Source: Turicimonas muris (lineage in GTDB: Bacteria; Pseudomonadota; Gammaproteobacteria; Burkholderiales; Burkholderiaceae_F). From it: a stretch of 64,000 nt of DNA. Location of the stretch: assembly GCF_002221595.1 (NCBI RefSeq), contig NZ_NHMP01000002.1, forward strand, positions 186,001 to 250,000, given 5' to 3'. Both the position numbers and the translations under genes were made by a program. The notes under the pieces are model-generated. The model had not been told where the DNA came from. It saw only the letters and a list, made by a program, of their open reading frames with translations, and did no database searches. This document shows positions 7,887-17,585 of the stretch, one piece after another. Numbering within the stretch: the stretch's first letter is position 1; the number at the start of each line of letters is the position of its first letter.

Positions 7887-8981
7887 TTAAACGTTAAATA
7901 AGAAGTTCATGACGTCGCCGTCCTGAACAACGTAGTCTTTACCTTCAACTCTTAATTTACCAGCTTCTTTGGCTCCATTTTCGCCTTTGAAGTTGATGTA
8001 ATCGTTATAACTGATGGTTTGAGCACGGATAAACCCTCTTTCGAAGTCAGTGTGAATAACACCGGCCGCCTGAGGAGCGAGGTCGCCTTTATGAATTGTC
8101 CAAGCTCTGACTTCTTTTTCACCGGCGGTGAAATAAGTTTGCAAGCCTAGCAGTTGATAAGCAGCTCTAATGACTCGGTCTAAGCCCGGCTCATGCATGC
8201 CGAGGTCTTCCAAGAAGACCAGTTTGTCTTCTTCCAGAAGGTCGGAAATTTCCGCTTCAATCTTGGCGCAAACAGCAACGACGATGGAGTTTTCTTTGGC
8301 GGCATGTTCTTGGACCTGGTCAAGAAGCGGATTGTTTTCAAAACCGCCTTCTTCAACGTTGGCAACGTACATAGTCGGTTTCATTGTCAGAAGGAAGAGA
8401 GGCTTAATGACTTCTTTTTCTTCCGGAGTCAGCTCTACGCTTCTTGCAGGCTGGTTTTCATTGAGAGCCGGCTGAAGTTTTTCTAAGACCTTAACGAGCT
8501 TCAAAGCTTCTTTATCGCCGCCTGAACGAGCCTGCTTGGAGTATTTAGCTAACTGCTTTTCAACGGTGGCCAAATCAGCAAGAGCCAATTCTGTATTGAT
8601 GACTTCGATATCTTCAAGCGGGTTGACGTGGTTGGCAACGTGAGTGATGTTTTCATCTTCAAAGCATCTGACGATGTGCGCAATAGCGTCGCATTCACGA
8701 ATGTTGGCCAAGAATTTGTTTCCTAAGCCTTCACCTTGGCTTGCACCGGCTACCAAGCCGGCAATGTCAACAAATTCAACCGTTGCCGGAATGATTTTCT
8801 GCGGATTAACAATTTCAGCGAGCTTGGCAAGTCTCGGATCAGGAACTTCGACGATACCGACGTTTGGTTCGATCGTGCAGAACGGATAGTTTTCTGCGGC
8901 AATCCCTGCCTTTGTCAATGCATTAAAAAGAGTAGATTTGCCGACGTTAGGCAGTCCTACGATTCCACATTTCAAACCCAT
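7887..8981 (-). CDS. ychF: Ribosome-binding ATPase YchF (OLA1 family)
   Basis: 364 aa, the normal length. The P-loop [18 protein letters not shown] is near residue 8, switch II is [14 protein letters not shown] at ~73-86, and a C-terminal TGS-like domain follows ([11 protein letters not shown] ... [10 protein letters not shown]). YchF is a translation-associated P-loop protein of the Obg class that prefers ATP because the NKxD motif is altered. Usual betaproteobacterial neighbours (pth, rplY, prs) lie upstream. Confidence 0.97.
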   Translation of the reverse strand: MGLKCGIVGLPNVGKSTLFNALTKAGIAAENYPFCTIEPNVGIVEVPDPRLAKLAEIVNPQKIIPATVEFVDIAGLVAGASQGEGLGNKFLANIRECDAIAHIVRCFEDENITHVANHVNPLEDIEVINTELALADLATVEKQLAKYSKQARSGGDKEALKLVKVLEKLQPALNENQPARSVELTPEEKEVIKPLFLLTMKPTMYVANVEEGGFENNPLLDQVQEHAAKENSIVVAVCAKIEAEISDLLEEDKLVFLEDLGMHEPGLDRVIRAAYQLLGLQTYFTAGEKEVRAWTIHKGDLAPQAAGVIHTDFERGFIRAQTISYNDYINFKGENGAKEAGKLRVEGKDYVVQDGDVMNFLFNV

Positions 8982-8992
8982 TTTTAGATTTC

Positions 8993-9457
8993 CTATTCTT
9001 TAAGCTTAATTTCTAACTTTTCCAATTCAGTTTCGTCAAAGACATCTATGCCGTTCTGCATAAGAAGCCGAGCAGTACAACCTGCACCGTCGCGCAGCCG
9101 GCCCGAAAAAGTACCGTCATAGATTCGGTCTTTTCCGCAAGAAGGACTTTTAGACTTTAAAACTGCTATTTTTATCTCGTTATTTTGGCAGTATTTTAAG
9201 GTGCTCTCAGCCCCTAATAAAAACTGTTTACTAACATCCGTTCCGCTTTTGTTTAATACTTTGTCAGTATGCTCATCTATTTCCGCCGGGATTCGCGGAA
9301 CAGGAAGGCCCCCAAGCATTTCCGGACAAAGTTTGTGGACTTCGATGTCTTTATTTTTGAGAAAACTCAGCAACTCAAGGCACGGTTTTCCTGCACCGTC
9401 ATAGCGGACTTTGTCTCCCAGTAAGCAGGCGCTTACTAAAATTTTGGAGACGGTCAT
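8993..9457 (-). CDS. DUF523-family protein (TudS-like)
   Basis: 154 aa, the typical length. Contains the DUF523 signatures [16 protein letters not shown] at the start, [13 protein letters not shown] at ~43-55 and [15 protein letters not shown] at ~103-117. The three conserved cysteines (SACLLG, CPE, SCG) match those that hold a [4Fe-4S] cluster in TudS, the characterised thiouracil desulfurase of this family. The start overlaps the pth stop by 4 bases, implying coupled translation. The substrate in this organism is unknown. Confidence 0.85.
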   Translation of the reverse strand: MTVSKILVSACLLGDKVRYDGAGKPCLELLSFLKNKDIEVHKLCPEMLGGLPVPRIPAEIDEHTDKVLNKSGTDVSKQFLLGAESTLKYCQNNEIKIAVLKSKSPSCGKDRIYDGTFSGRLRDGAGCTARLLMQNGIDVFDETELEKLEIKLKE

Positions 9458-10050
9458 GAATTGATTTTTTGCAAGGCGTCTTCAGTTTTTCCCTCTGCAA
9501 TCAGAGGAAGAAACTCAATGCCTTTTGCGACGGCCTGAGAAATCAGGATTCGATCATCGGGGCTCGGACGACTTAAGACATAGTCGGCAACAGGTGTTTG
9601 AAGCTGCTTGTCCCTGGGATGGCCGATGCCGATACGCAGACGCTGAAAATTTTGAGATCCAATCAGAGAAGAAATGCTCTTTAAGCCATTATGGCCGGCG
9701 CATCCTCCGCCGATTTTGTATTTAATTGAGCCGGGAGGAAGGTCAAGTTCATCATGAACGACGAGGATCTCTTCCGGCTTGTACTTATAAAAAGAAATGA
9801 CAGCAGAAACAGCTCTGCCCGATAAATTCATTAAGGTCGAGGGCTGCAATACGAGAATTGCGTCCCCCGAGATATGGGTAGTAGCCGTTTCTCCGAAAAA
9901 GCGTTTGTTCGGTTCAAAGAAGCCTCCAAATTTTGCCAGAACTTCATCAGTAAACTGAAATCCGACATTGTGTCTGGTTCCAACGTAAGGTTTACCAATA
10001 TTTCCCAGCCCGACTATTAATTTAATCGGAGGCATCTTCACACCGCTCAT
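9454..10050 (-). CDS. pth: Peptidyl-tRNA hydrolase
   Basis: 198 aa. Contains the family hallmarks LIVGLGNIGKPYVGTRHNVGF (here split as GLGNIGKPY and TRHNVGF, with the catalytic His in RHN), VHDELDLPPG and GGGCAGHNGLKSI. The enzyme frees peptides from prematurely released peptidyl-tRNA. The first ATG is at 10048-10050; an alternative start is the ATG five codons on (MPPIKLIV), closer to the family consensus. Standard operon context with rplY and prs upstream, although a helicase gene is inserted between rplY and pth. Confidence 0.97.
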   Translation of the reverse strand: MSGVKMPPIKLIVGLGNIGKPYVGTRHNVGFQFTDEVLAKFGGFFEPNKRFFGETATTHISGDAILVLQPSTLMNLSGRAVSAVISFYKYKPEEILVVHDELDLPPGSIKYKIGGGCAGHNGLKSISSLIGSQNFQRLRIGIGHPRDKQLQTPVADYVLSRPSPDDRILISQAVAKGIEFLPLIAEGKTEDALQKINS

Positions 10051-11787
10051 TTACTTGCTCTTTCCTTTTTTCTTGTCCTTATCGGCAGTTCTCTTTGCTC
10101 TTTTACGAACAACAGGTTCTTCTGCGTCTAAGAAACCTCTTTCTTCAGGCGGACGATCATACCGCACTACACATTGTTTTCCTTTGATGTAAGCACTGCG
10201 TAATGCAAAAATAACGTTCTGAGCGATTTCTTCGTCAACTTCTACAAGTGAGTAGCGGTCAGCAATATCAATAGAACCAATCAGCTTGGAAGAAACACCA
10301 GCTTCGTTAGCAATGGCGCCGACCAAATCCTGCGGTCTGATGCCGGAATCTCTGCCGGTACCGATGAACAGACGAACCATTCCTTCAGATGTACGGCGCG
10401 GAGACTTAGACGGTTTTCTTGGCTTACGGCCTTCTTCCTTAACGCCAATCTGGCTCGGGATTTCAACGTCGTAGGAATCCTTCCAGTTGTTTTCGTTGGC
10501 CAGTTTGACGGCAGCGGCTGCAACATCCAAGACGTCGAAGTCATTGCTGAGAGTTTCAACAATAGAACGATAGCGTCCCAAATCGTTTTCGCCGACCAAA
10601 ATTTCATGAACGGAGGCTCTTGTGAGATCCAGGCGTTTAGCGTGAACATCAGTTGCTGTCGGAACAGAAAGAATTTGGATCTTCTGTTTTGTCATGCGCT
10701 CAATGTTCTTAAGCAATCTGCTTTCTCTCGGTTCCAGAATTGTGATGGCTGTACCTTCACGTCCGGCACGGCCTGTGCGGCCGATACGATGAACGTAGGT
10801 TTCAGTTGTGGCCGGAATACCGTAGTTGATAACGTGAGTTAAGTGTTCGATATCGATACCGCGGGCAGCAACGTCAGTTGCAACAATAACGTCGACTTGT
10901 TCTGCTCTGGCTCTCTTCATGACACGGTCTCTTTGGGCCTGATCCAAGCCGCCGTGCAATGGTTCTACGCTGTAGCCTCTACCTCTCAGGCTTTCGGCCA
11001 GTTCATCAACTTCGTTTCTTGTACGGGCAAAGACGATAGCCAGCCTAGGGCTTTCAATATCTAAGATTCTGCCTAAAGCAGCAACTCTGTGGTTTCTGCC
11101 GACGATATAGGCAGACTGTCTGACTTTAGGTTGTTCTCCTTCGGGAACCTTTTCCTTCGGGATAAGAATGCGGTACGGATTGTTCAGCTGATTTTCAGCC
11201 ATCTTTGTAATTCTGGCAGGCAATGTAGCTGAGAATAAAGCTGTTTGTCTTTCTTCAGGAAGTGTACTGAGAATTGCATCCAGATCTTCTGCAAATCCCA
11301 TGTCAAGCATTTCGTCAGCTTCGTCGAGAACAACGGCTTGAATGTCTTGAAGACGGAGGGTACCTCTGCGAATGTGATCTAAGGCTCTGCCCGGTGTTGC
11401 AACAACAATGTGAACGCCTCTGTTAAGGGCTTTGATCTGACGACTGTAATCCTGACCGCCGTAAATCGGTGTTACATAAACACCGGAGTCTCTGCTGTAA
11501 CTGAGAATAGCTTCAGAGACTTGAATACACAATTCACGTGTCGGGGTCAAAATCAATACTTTCGGATTCTTTGACTCACTGTTCAAACAGTATCTTTGAA
11601 TCAACGGCAGAGAGAACGCGGCTGTTTTACCAGTACCAGTGGCTGCTTGACCTAAGACGTCTCGTCCTTCAAGAAGGGCTGGGATAGAATGTGTTTGGAT
11701 TGGAGTCGGTTCTTCAAAACCCAACCTTGATAAAGCGCTGGCCAGCTTTTCGTCAAGGCCGAGTTTCATGAATAGATTTTCAGACAT
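10051..11787 (-). CDS. deaD: DEAD-box RNA helicase (DeaD/CsdA type) with DbpA-like RNA-binding domain
   Basis: 578 aa from the chosen ATG (MSENLFMKLGL). An in-frame ATG 23 codons earlier gives a lead that does not fit the family. Motifs: Q motif PTPIQTHSIPAL, Walker A ATGTGKT, DEAD in VLDEADEMLDMG, SAT in FSATLP, and HRIGRTGRAG. A linker of basic residues leads to the DbpA-type RNA-binding domain (MVRLFIGTGRDSGIRPQDL) and a Lys/Arg-rich tail. It likely remodels structured rRNA or mRNA in ribosome assembly, cold response or decay. Stop and pth start are directly adjacent. Confidence 0.92.
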   Translation of the reverse strand: MSENLFMKLGLDEKLASALSRLGFEEPTPIQTHSIPALLEGRDVLGQAATGTGKTAAFSLPLIQRYCLNSESKNPKVLILTPTRELCIQVSEAILSYSRDSGVYVTPIYGGQDYSRQIKALNRGVHIVVATPGRALDHIRRGTLRLQDIQAVVLDEADEMLDMGFAEDLDAILSTLPEERQTALFSATLPARITKMAENQLNNPYRILIPKEKVPEGEQPKVRQSAYIVGRNHRVAALGRILDIESPRLAIVFARTRNEVDELAESLRGRGYSVEPLHGGLDQAQRDRVMKRARAEQVDVIVATDVAARGIDIEHLTHVINYGIPATTETYVHRIGRTGRAGREGTAITILEPRESRLLKNIERMTKQKIQILSVPTATDVHAKRLDLTRASVHEILVGENDLGRYRSIVETLSNDFDVLDVAAAAVKLANENNWKDSYDVEIPSQIGVKEEGRKPRKPSKSPRRTSEGMVRLFIGTGRDSGIRPQDLVGAIANEAGVSSKLIGSIDIADRYSLVEVDEEIAQNVIFALRSAYIKGKQCVVRYDRPPEERGFLDAEEPVVRKRAKRTADKDKKKGKSK

Positions 11788-11840
11788 TAAATTCTCCAGT
11801 GCTGTGCTTGCACAGCAATTAATATTGTCTGCATTATGAA

Positions 11841-11875
11841 TAAAAATGCCCTGCACCCGAATGGGTACAGGGCAT
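11841..11875 (-). terminator. Rho-independent terminator after rplY
   Basis: On the minus strand GCCCTGTACCC pairs with GGGTGCAGGGC over an ATTC loop, followed by ATTTTTA. It lies 20 bases after the rplY stop and before the helicase gene, so the helicase-pth-ychF run should have its own promoter. Confidence 0.9.
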
Positions 11876-11895
11876 TTTGAGTAAGTAACCTGTTG

Positions 11896-12534
11896 TTATT
11901 GCTCAGCAGACTTTTCAGCTGTTGCAGGAACAGCGTCAGCAGCAACTGCTGGTTCGGCCGGTGTATCAACTTCTTCAGAGATAACAACGGCAGAAGCAAC
12001 TGTAGGATCTTCATCTGGTTTGAGAACAGCTGTTACGCCCTCAGGAAGAGCCAAGTTAGAAACGTGGATCGGTTCCTGAACGGTCAAGCCGGAAAGATCA
12101 ACAGTGATGAATTCAGGAAGGTTGGCTGGCAAGCAGGCGACTTCGATTTCAGTAAGAGTGTGTGTAACGTTTGCTTTTTCAACAATAACGGCAGGAGACT
12201 TCTCTTCGCCGATGAAGTGAAGTGGAACGTGCATATGGATTGGTTCGTCAGCAGCAATACGTTGAAAATCGATGTGCAAAACTTGCGGTTTGTACGGATG
12301 CATCTGGAAAGCACGGAGAAGAACTTTTTCGTTCTGACCGTCTAATTCCATATCGAGAATGGAAGCATGGAATTTTTCCTTGCGGAGGGCGTGGAAAATT
12401 TCATTGTGATCGAGCTCGATAGGAGTAGCTGGAACCTTTCCGCCATAAACAATGCCAGGAAGTTTGTCAGCGCGGCGAAGGCGGCGGCTCGCACCCGTAC
12501 CTTGAGCCTTACGTGTAGATGCAGTAAATTTCAT
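11896..12534 (-). CDS. rplY: 50S ribosomal protein L25 (long CTC form)
   Basis: 212 aa: an N-terminal L25 5S-rRNA-binding domain (KGTGASRR-like start, PGIVYGG, LRAFQMHPYKPQVLHIDFQ) and a C-terminal TL5/CTC beta domain (VPLHFIGEEKSPAV, LPEFITVDLSGL) ending in an Ala/Glu-rich tail. The long form is normal in betaproteobacteria. It follows prs, its usual neighbour. An intervening hairpin (12556-12579) may tune expression. Confidence 0.97.
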   Translation of the reverse strand: MKFTASTRKAQGTGASRRLRRADKLPGIVYGGKVPATPIELDHNEIFHALRKEKFHASILDMELDGQNEKVLLRAFQMHPYKPQVLHIDFQRIAADEPIHMHVPLHFIGEEKSPAVIVEKANVTHTLTEIEVACLPANLPEFITVDLSGLTVQEPIHVSNLALPEGVTAVLKPDEDPTVASAVVISEEVDTPAEPAVAADAVPATAEKSAEQ

Positions 12535-12544
12535 TTAAAAACTC

Positions 12545-12579
12545 CAAAAACGAATCTACTGACCGCGACCAGTCAGTAG
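12545..12579 (-). terminator. Hairpin with T tract between prs and rplY
   Basis: CTACTGAC (12556-12563) pairs with GTCAGTAG (12572-12579). On the minus strand it is followed by ATTCGTTTTT. The position, 25 bases after the prs stop and just ahead of rplY, suggests a partial terminator or attenuator. Confidence 0.55.
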
Positions 12580-12603
12580 AGGGAAAAATTAATTTTTGCT
12601 TTT

Positions 12604-13563
12604 TTATTCGGCAAACAAGCTGCTTACCGAGGATTCGCAAGCAATGCGTGAGATTGTTTCACCAATCAATGAAGCGCATGTCAACTGTCTGATTTTCGGA
12701 CAATTTAATGCGTCTTCGCGAAGCGGAATTGTATCAGTAACTACAACTTCATCGAGAGCTGAATTTGTAATTTTTTCAACCGCTGCACCGGAGAAAACAG
12801 GATGAGTTGCATAAGCCAAGACTCTCTTAGCGCCTCTTTCCTTAAGTGCATCAGCAGCATGACACAATGTTCCGGCAGTATCGACGATATCGTCAACAAT
12901 AACGCAAGTTCTGTTTTCGATTTCACCGATAATATTCATTACTTCAGAGACGTTTGCTCTGGGACGGCGCTTATCGATAATGGCCAAATCCGTTTCCATT
13001 CTCTTAGCAACGGCTCTGGCTCTGACAACACCGCCGACGTCCGGAGAAACGACCACTAAGTCAGAGTAATTCTTCTTCCACAAATCACCGAGAAGAATCG
13101 GGCTGGCGTAGATGTTGTCAACTGGAACGTCGAAGAAACCTTGAATTTGGTCAGCGTGGAGGTCCATTGTCAAAACGCGGTCGATACCGGCAGCCTGAAG
13201 CATATTTGCTACGACTTTTGCACTGATAGCAACTCTGGTTGAACGAGGGCGTCTGTCCTGACGGGCATAACCATAGTAAGGAATGACAGCCGTGATGCGA
13301 GCTGCGGAAGCTCTGCGCAAGGCGTCAACCATAATGATCAATTCCATCAAATTATCATTAGTCGGTTGGCAGGTTGGCTGGACAACGAATACGTCCTTAC
13401 CACGAACATTTTCAAGAAGTTCTACTTGAACCTCACCGTCAGAGAAACGGGAAACTTTGGCGCGACCAAGGGGAATATTTAAGTGATTGCCAACAGCTTC
13501 TGCAAGCTTCGGATTGGCATTACCTGAAAAAACCATCAGGTTGTCTGGGACCATTTGGACCAT
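12604..13563 (-). CDS. prs: Ribose-phosphate pyrophosphokinase
   Basis: 319 aa from the ATG reading [14 protein letters not shown]; an upstream reading frame continues through the tRNA gene and is not used. Makes PRPP from ribose 5-phosphate and ATP. Seen: [12 protein letters not shown], the flexible loop [12 protein letters not shown], the divalent-cation site [12 protein letters not shown], and the PRPP-binding loop [10 protein letters not shown]. Length and motifs are normal. Transcribed with tRNA-Gln and ispE upstream, a classical betaproteobacterial order. Confidence 0.97.
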   Translation of the reverse strand: MVQMVPDNLMVFSGNANPKLAEAVGNHLNIPLGRAKVSRFSDGEVQVELLENVRGKDVFVVQPTCQPTNDNLMELIIMVDALRRASAARITAVIPYYGYARQDRRPRSTRVAISAKVVANMLQAAGIDRVLTMDLHADQIQGFFDVPVDNIYASPILLGDLWKKNYSDLVVVSPDVGGVVRARAVAKRMETDLAIIDKRRPRANVSEVMNIIGEIENRTCVIVDDIVDTAGTLCHAADALKERGAKRVLAYATHPVFSGAAVEKITNSALDEVVVTDTIPLREDALNCPKIRQLTCASLIGETISRIACESSVSSLFAE

Positions 13564-13619
13564 GATTTGTATGCTCAAATAAATAAGGGTAAGAACGGAA
13601 AGTAAAAGCCCAAAATAAA

Positions 13620-13696
13620 TGGCAGGAGAGGAAGGACTCGAACCCTCGCATGCCGGGATCAAAACCCGGTGCCTTGACCAACTTGGCTACTCTCCT
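13620..13696 (-). tRNA. tRNA-Gln (anticodon UUG)
   Basis: On the minus strand the acceptor arms AGGAGAG and CTCTCCT pair. The D arm AGCCAAGTTGGT, the anticodon stem-loop CCGGGTTTTGATCCCGG with anticodon TTG, and the T arm GAGGGTTCGAGTCCTTC follow, and CCA is encoded. It lies between ispE and prs, as in many betaproteobacteria. Confidence 0.96.
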
Positions 13697-13720
13697 GCGA
13701 CTATCTAATTTTTTGAACTT

Positions 13721-14611
13721 TTAACAAGTCCAACTCCATAACGGATGTTTCTTCAAACCTTTGACAGCCCACTGTCTCCAGTTCTCAGGAAGTGGTATTT
13801 TAACCGATTTTTTATCCAGATTTTTTTCAGCCACATAAACAGCTGAACCAGACCCGGACATTCTCGGATTTCCGAAAGGAGTCAGCAACTTAACGGCTTG
13901 TTCAATCGGAGCATACAAGGATCGGGCGACTGTTTCCAAGTCATTTCGACCCCAGGGTGACTGAACAAAATTGTGCAGTTGCTGTTTAAGGTTCGCTATT
14001 GTGCACAAATTCGTATTACGTGTCAAATCAGGGTGATTAAAGATTTCTGCCGTTGAAACACGCACTCCCGGGAAGATTATTTGGAATTGCATCTCTTCAG
14101 TTTCCACCGGCTGCAGAACTTCTCCGATGCCTTCTGCAAATGCTGTTTGACCAAAGACAAAGAAGGGGACATCGGCTCCGAGGCTTACGCCTAGTCCGCA
14201 GAGTTCCTGCCGAGTCAACCCGAGCCCCCACATTTGGTTCAAGCCGATGAGCACAGTCGCTGCGTCCGAGGACCCGCCGCCGAGACCGGCCCCGTCAGGA
14301 ATATTCTTTCTGACGGTAATTCGTACGCCTTTGTCGGGGCATTTTTCTTGTAGAAGTTTGGCAGCTTTCCAGCAAAGATCGCTTTCGACAGACCAGTTGA
14401 TATCGCCGGCTCTTTCGATTTTTCCGTCGGACAACTCTTCCAGATCGATGTAATCAAAAAGTGAAACTAATTGAAAAACTGACTGAAGAAGGTGGTAACC
14501 GTTGTCTGTTCTTCCAACAATATGTAGAAACAAATTAATCTTTGCCGGTGCCGGTAAATCGAAGTAATTCTTTAATTTCAGAGTGTTCCTAGAAGGATCT
14601 TGGAAAGTCAT
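13721..14611 (-). CDS. ispE: 4-diphosphocytidyl-2-C-methyl-D-erythritol kinase
   Basis: 296 aa from the ATG reading MTFQDPSRN, which has GGAG eight bases upstream; an in-frame ATG 14 codons earlier has none. GHMP kinase of the MEP isoprenoid pathway. Motifs: PAPAKINLFLHIVGR at the start, the ATP loop IPDGAGLGGGSSDAA, and the C-terminal PRMSGSGSAVYV. lolB normally lies directly upstream; here 640 bases separate them. Confidence 0.97.
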   Translation of the reverse strand: MTFQDPSRNTLKLKNYFDLPAPAKINLFLHIVGRTDNGYHLLQSVFQLVSLFDYIDLEELSDGKIERAGDINWSVESDLCWKAAKLLQEKCPDKGVRITVRKNIPDGAGLGGGSSDAATVLIGLNQMWGLGLTRQELCGLGVSLGADVPFFVFGQTAFAEGIGEVLQPVETEEMQFQIIFPGVRVSTAEIFNHPDLTRNTNLCTIANLKQQLHNFVQSPWGRNDLETVARSLYAPIEQAVKLLTPFGNPRMSGSGSAVYVAEKNLDKKSVKIPLPENWRQWAVKGLKKHPLWSWTC

Positions 14612-14653
14612 GTTATCTCCGCTCGTATTTTTGGTGATTCTATCTTTTTCCAA

Positions 14654-15294
14654 GTTTTCGAAACGGACGTTAATTCAAGGCTCTTAGTAATAATAAGATT
14701 GCTCGATTCCTCAAAGTTCATTTTCCGATTATCGACATTCTCGTTGGTGCCTGTTGCAAAAGGAGTCGTAACTCTAGATCATTAATTGATCTTCTCTCCA
14801 TTGCTTGAAGGCATAACGTCTTATCAACCTTCCTCCAATCAACAACTTTGCCAAGAAGTTTCTTAAATACGTGTTGACCGTTCGTTTCTTTCCATGAAGA
14901 GGTGGGCTCCGTTTATTTTCGTATATTTCGAAAAGATCTCTTCGAAATTATTTCCGGCATAGTTTCGATTTTCTTTAGTGTCTCCACATGGGATGAAAGT
15001 AAGCATCTTCCAAGTTAAAGTTCATAAAGTTATTGTTAAGTTACCTTGTGAAAAAAGTCGAAATTGTCTACATCTCATTTTCCAAGGTTGAAGGTTGCTC
15101 TTTGGACATAATCGACACTTTTTCCTGTCCATCTCTGAAGAGAGTTAAGTTTTTGATCTTCGTTTTTTAATACTTACTCAGAAGCATGGAAAGAGCACAT
15201 AGTTGTTGGAGGAGCTGAAGCTGAAGAATTCAAAATTTCTTTGAAACGCTTACAACGGTATTCGTTTTCAGGATCTTTCCGAGAAAATAATCTG
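14654..15294. other. Gap without a recognisable gene, possibly decayed coding sequence
   Basis: No intact gene is recognised. On the minus strand two overlapping open stretches without starts look protein-like: one reads [15 protein letters not shown], then [20 protein letters not shown]; the other reads [18 protein letters not shown]. They are in different frames, so a degraded gene is plausible, but neither resembles a family I know. A plus-strand stretch near 15190-15290 (KEHIVVGGAEAEEFKIS) is also open without a start. Confidence 0.3.
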
Positions 15295-15819
15295 TTATCT
15301 CGGAAGAAGAATAAGAGTTACGGCAGGCGTGTGGAAAGACTCTTGTCTTTTCATCACGATTCTCGTGAGTTTATTTTCACTATTTCTTTCAGCCGTCAAT
15401 TCCCAACCGGAGGCGGCTAATTCTTTTTCTGATTGTTGAGCGTCTTTCTTGGCAGAGAGCCAATCTACCAAGTCAGTGAGGTCTAAAGGAGCGCCGATGA
15501 CTCTTTCCGTAATTTCTCGGCTTCTACGGGCTTTAATCGGTTCTTCATTAGAAATGGCCAGAACCGCCCCGTCTGAGTTCTCTGTCAGTGTTGCTGCATT
15601 GGCTCCCAACGGGCCTTTCAGAATTAATTCTTTCTGCTCAGCAGAAGACGTCAGCAGGAAAGTTCCGGAATTCCTGTCAGCTTTACCGTCTTTCAAAAGA
15701 GTAATGGAAAAACGTCCGTGCCACTCTTCAACATCTGCAGTCTTTTGAATGGATGGCGTAGAACAGCCTGCTAAAACCAGCATCGCTGCAGTCAAAACGG
15801 AGAAACCAAATTTCTTCAT
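15295..15819 (-). CDS. lolB: Outer-membrane lipoprotein LolB
   Basis: 174 aa with a lipoprotein signal (SVLTAAMLVLAGCSTP, lipobox LAGC, Cys at residue 19). The mature part starts with the LolB pattern EEWHGRFSITL, then SGTFLLTSSAEQKELIL, KGPLGANAATLTENSDGA and LTDLVDWLSA. LolB receives lipoproteins from LolA and inserts them into the outer membrane. Slightly short for the family (~190-200), the C-terminus being compact. The start overlaps the stop of the TPR gene by 4 bases, the classical betaproteobacterial pairing. Confidence 0.87.
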   Translation of the reverse strand: MKKFGFSVLTAAMLVLAGCSTPSIQKTADVEEWHGRFSITLLKDGKADRNSGTFLLTSSAEQKELILKGPLGANAATLTENSDGAVLAISNEEPIKARRSREITERVIGAPLDLTDLVDWLSAKKDAQQSEKELAASGWELTAERNSENKLTRIVMKRQESFHTPAVTLILLPR

Positions 15820-17585
15820 TCTTTGATTCCGAGTCTTTTGATTAACGCTTCAGTGTCTTCTGAATCGGGCCAAAGTTCTTTGGCTCTCTTTAAAACCAGG
15901 CGAGCTTCGTCCTTTTGATCCGAAACCCAATAGGCTTCTGCAAGGTGAAGCATGATGTCTTCACTCTCTAGAAGCTGTAAAGCATCGTTGAGATATCCGA
16001 TTGCTTCGGTGTATTTCTTCTCTTTAAAGCTTAGCCAACCCATGGAATCTAAAATATACGGATTAGATGGATCAAGCTGATACGCTTTGCGAATGTTTTC
16101 CCCTGCCTCTTTTAGACGGTTAGTTCTTTCAAGAAGTGTATAGCCTAAAGAGTTATAAGCATTAGCAAAGTTGGGGTCTATCTCTAAAGCTCTCTTTAAA
16201 TAATTCTCAGCCATAGAAATGAGGTCCAAGCGCTCAGCGATCATGGCTGCTTCATAGAAGAGACTCTTAGATTCAGGATACTTTTGTAAATACTTTTCTA
16301 AGGTCTTGAGGGCCTCGGTATCTCCGTTAAGTTCAGCAATTAAACGGGATTCAACTGCTGCTACTTCTTCGGCGACGGCACTGTTGTCGCCGGGGTCGAC
16401 TTGTTTGAGAACTTCAAGTGCTTCTTTATGTTTATCTTCATGAGAATAAACATTGGCTTTCTGAATCAGAGCGGCAGGCTTCATCGAGCCGACAACGCGA
16501 TCAGCAAGCGCGAGAGCTTCCTCATATTTTTTGTTTTCTAAGGAAACTTCGCTCAGTAGCAAGAGAGCCTTCTGCGGGATAGTTCCATTCTCAGCATCGT
16601 CTTGAGGAAGCTTTGCTAATTTAGTAAGCAGGACCTCTGCTTCTGCTTCATGATTATTTTGAAGCAGAGAAACTGCAGTACTTAGTTCAAATTCGTAGTC
16701 GTTCGGATATTTTTTGACTAACTCAATTAGCTGGTTGTAGTCGGAAGAGAGCAGCAAAAGATGGGCATACGAATCTCGGATTCTTAAATCTTTAGGATTC
16801 TTTGCTAGATACTGGCTGAGAACCTGGCGGGCCTCTTTTTGACCTGCATTGGACTTCTTCTGCAACAAGACAGAAACCAGTGTCATTACGCTTTCCGGAT
16901 TAGGTTTCTGTTTGTAGCTCTCTTTAGCAAACTTTTCCGCTGCTTTTTGGTTGCCGGCCAGCCCTTCTAATCGGGCTAAACCGAGTTTCGTTTCCGGAAG
17001 TCTCTTGAATTTCTCAGTAGCTTTGCGAAAGAACGTCAGAGCCTTTTTTCTGTCTTTTCCGATTAAAAGCTGGCTCTGCAATCCAAGAATGACTTTGCCC
17101 GGATCCTCTACCTGAGATAAGAAAGACTGTGTAGTCAACAAAATCTTGTTGTATTCCTGGTAGTGCAGGCCAATGCGAATGAGCATCTCCTGGGCATGTC
17201 TATTGCCGGGAGCCAGTTTATTCCAGAGCAGCACTGACCTCATGATTTCACGAGGAGCTTGGGCAACTTGTGCAATCTGAACGGCTCTTTCCGCTAGTCT
17301 TGGGTCACCTGTTTCCTCGGCTACATTCATGTAAGTGCTGTAAGCCGCACCTAATTCATTACGCTGCAAAGCAATTTCGCTAGCGATTAGTTGGAAAAGA
17401 AGTCCTCCGGTGAGTTCAATCTCAGGCAGGCTATCAGGAGAGAATTTTTTAGGTTTTGGCGGATCAAAGACCAGATTCAGCTCCTTCTTAGAAGCAGGCA
17501 CAGCTGCTGCGTCAGCAGTCATAGGGATAGCGGTAAAAGCTATCGCCGCGGCGCATAAGCAACTAACTAATCTATTGAAACCCAT
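15816..17585 (-). CDS. Exported TPR-repeat protein
   Basis: 589 aa with an N-terminal signal peptide (cleavage around ADAAA, residue ~26) and many tetratricopeptide repeats over ~60-585. Clear repeats near the end are AENYLKRALEIDPNFANAYN, AGENIRKAYQLDPSNPYILD, and YLNDALQLLESEDIMLHLAE. It is the protein usually found upstream of lolB in betaproteobacteria. Probably a periplasmic or outer-membrane-associated scaffold; its partners are not known. Confidence 0.82.
   Translation of the reverse strand: MGFNRLVSCLCAAAIAFTAIPMTADAAAVPASKKELNLVFDPPKPKKFSPDSLPEIELTGGLLFQLIASEIALQRNELGAAYSTYMNVAEETGDPRLAERAVQIAQVAQAPREIMRSVLLWNKLAPGNRHAQEMLIRIGLHYQEYNKILLTTQSFLSQVEDPGKVILGLQSQLLIGKDRKKALTFFRKATEKFKRLPETKLGLARLEGLAGNQKAAEKFAKESYKQKPNPESVMTLVSVLLQKKSNAGQKEARQVLSQYLAKNPKDLRIRDSYAHLLLLSSDYNQLIELVKKYPNDYEFELSTAVSLLQNNHEAEAEVLLTKLAKLPQDDAENGTIPQKALLLLSEVSLENKKYEEALALADRVVGSMKPAALIQKANVYSHEDKHKEALEVLKQVDPGDNSAVAEEVAAVESRLIAELNGDTEALKTLEKYLQKYPESKSLFYEAAMIAERLDLISMAENYLKRALEIDPNFANAYNSLGYTLLERTNRLKEAGENIRKAYQLDPSNPYILDSMGWLSFKEKKYTEAIGYLNDALQLLESEDIMLHLAEAYWVSDQKDEARLVLKRAKELWPDSEDTEALIKRLGIKE

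Noticed and set aside
13564-13662. N-terminal extension of prs by 33 codons
   Set aside because: The extension reads through the tRNA-Gln gene and does not match the family start.
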